10,633 nt of DNA from Conidiobolus incongruus B7586 (lineage: Eukaryota; Entomophthoromycota; Entomophthoromycetes; Entomophthorales; Conidiobolaceae), in contig JNEM01009516.1 of NCBI GenBank assembly GCA_000697335.1, positions 1 through 10,633 on the forward strand, written 5' to 3'. Below the pieces are notes generated by a model. That model was given only the letters and a program-made list of their open reading frames with translations. It was not told where the DNA came from and searched no databases. Position numbers and translations under genes: made by a program. Shown piece after piece: positions 8,690-10,633 of the stretch; positions within the stretch are counted from its first letter, which is position 1; the number at the start of each line of letters is the position of its first letter.

Positions 8690-10633
8690 CTTTTATTACT
8701 ATAATCTACTAATTATAGTCATCTAACCTCTAAACCTCAGATTTTATAATTTAAAAATATTCATTATTACTTTATATTATTAACTATGTTTTTATACTAT
8801 CATTATATTTTGTATCTTATATAGAAAATATATTGAGCCTATTGGTAAGAAAATTAATATAATAGGATGGCGATAAAAAACTAATTCTTTAAATTTTTTA
8901 TATGACTCCTTGTTTATATTAACTTTTAATATCTTAAGTAATTTATACTTAAAAAATTAATTCAATTATATAAATAATATTAATTTAGTCAATATATATA
9001 GCCCTTTTTTCCTTTCATTTATTATTATTTTTTAATCATTATTATTATTAGTATTATTATTATTTTTAAAAATTTAATATAACTTTCAATATTATATGTT
9101 TTTTATACTATCTAATATTAGATATAATATTTTTATATTAAGTTATTTGTGTATAAAACTTAAATAAATTTACCATATTAATATTGATTTAAATCTTCCT
9201 TTATATTATATTGGTTTTATAGCTAATTATATTAATAATTTAATCTGAAAGTTTATAAATTAATATAAATGATATGAAATTAGACTTATTATTAGATTTT
9301 TATTTATTTGCAAAAATATATAATAGAATTAAATTTATATAATAATTTGGTTTAATAATTTTAATAATCTAATTATATTAAATATATTTCAAAATACTAA
9401 AAAAATAGATTGGAAATCATTATTGAATAAAATGGAATCTTGAATAATGATAATTAACCTTTTTAAGTAAATTTAATAAATAACAAGATATATATACTAA
9501 TATTTATAATATTTCGAAAAAATATTAAATTATTAATGGTATTTTATTATTTAAGTTTGAAGTTATTATAAATATTTGGTTTTATTTTAATAGTTTTTAA
9601 ATTGTCTTTATTGATATTTATAAAAATATATATTACTAAAGAGATATAATTATTAGAAATAAATATAATAATAAATTAAAATATATTGGTCTTTTTAAAT
9701 CAAAATAAGAAATTTTATAGATTTTGGAAAATTTTAACTTATTTTAATATTGGTTATAATTATTTATTATTTTCGTATATTATATGAAAAAATTATAATA
9801 AAACCATCTTTTTATTTTGAAATATTTTCAATATATCAAGGTTTTTTTATTATAAAATATATATCATTTAAACTTAAATAAATTATTAAAAATCATTTAA
9901 TATATTAATGATATATTTTTGGGATTAAATTTTGTTAAATTATATTAAATAATAAAGTTTAAAAATACTATAATAGTTTTTATAAGAATAATTTACCTAA
10001 TATTATTTGATATTTTTAACTTTATAGTTTGTTTTTAATATTATTATATTATAATAAATTTTGTAAATAATAAATATTATTAGAAAGGATTCAAAATATA
10101 GGTTAATACATTATTTATTAATCTTGTTTTTTAATATATCAAGGTTATATATCTTAGAATTTATTATTAAGATATTATAACAAAAAATCTAAAAAAAACT
10201 TTCTTTCTATTTTTATCACTCTTTGGGTTTAAATAATTGATTAAATAAATAATATATCTTATAAAAAAACAATATATGCCTTTTAATTATAAATCGACAA
10301 AGCTAGGTTAAAATAGAAATAATATTGGTTTAATTATCAAATTAAAATAAATGATTAATTTGACATATAATAATATAAATATTATTATAAATTTTATAGA
10401 AAATATGTTTAATATATTATATTCCAAATTAATTAACAGATATTATGACTTATAATTAATTTTATAATTTTGTTAAATATACCTGAAATAGATGTTTTAT
10501 ATTAAAAATAATAATTAAATAAATATATTCAATAATTCCATAATTTATAATTAAATTTTATGTATAAAACTTACTAATATATATTTAATTTTAGATTTTT
10601 AATAATAAGAAAAATTAAAATTTATTATTAAAT
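8690..10633. other. Very AT-rich stretch with no gene recognised
   Basis: This is the most AT-rich part of the window, full of short A-, T- and TA-runs with stops in all frames. Only the ATT repeat near 9020-9064 stands out. No coding remnant, RNA gene or long repeat was seen. Confidence 0.65.
9020..9064. repeat. Interrupted (ATT)n microsatellite
   Basis: Several ATT runs are separated by a T-run with AATC and by a single G interruption, which suggests an older simple repeat that is wearing down. Confidence 0.75.

Noticed and set aside
1-10633. Mitochondrial or organelle origin suggested by the AT content
   Set aside because: The window holds a G-protein coupled receptor and a P450 relic, both nuclear gene types, and shows no organelle genes or tRNAs.

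Overview
The window looks like nuclear DNA from a very AT-rich eukaryote with few or no introns in the gene seen. The best guess is an early-diverging fungus of the Entomophthoromycotina type (Conidiobolus-like). Three things point that way: extreme AT content between genes, an intronless 7TM receptor of a rhodopsin-like type, and the remains of a cytochrome P450. The taxon is inferred from style and gene content and was not tested by any search.

Only one gene appears intact: a 347-residue seven-transmembrane receptor on the minus strand (2947-3990), clearly richer in G+C than its surroundings. The main remaining signal is a decayed cytochrome P450 on the minus strand (about 7690-8670). The C-helix, I-helix, ExxR and heme-cysteine motifs can all be read there in the correct order, but they are scattered over different frames and broken by stops.

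Two weaker plus-strand stretches look like fossil Ty3/gypsy retroelements. At 1921-2800 there are integrase-like fragments in the expected order. At 4764-5945 there are a gag-like and then a protease-like fragment. Both are heavily worn, and no terminal repeats were recognised. They would have to be two separate copies, because the 3' part of the element lies to the left of the 5' part.

Layout: 1-1900 is AT-rich sequence with no clear gene; 1921-2800 is an integrase fossil; 2947-3990 is the receptor; 4000-4740 is its upstream region, which holds an inverted repeat; 4764-5945 is a gag/protease fossil; 5945-7640 is unresolved and has two short unassigned ORFs; 7690-8670 is the P450 pseudogene; 8690-10633 is very AT-rich sequence with simple repeats only. 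The picture is a gene-poor, decaying segment around a single conserved receptor gene. No tRNA, rRNA, CRISPR array or bacterial-type operon structure was seen, and nothing supports joint function among the parts.
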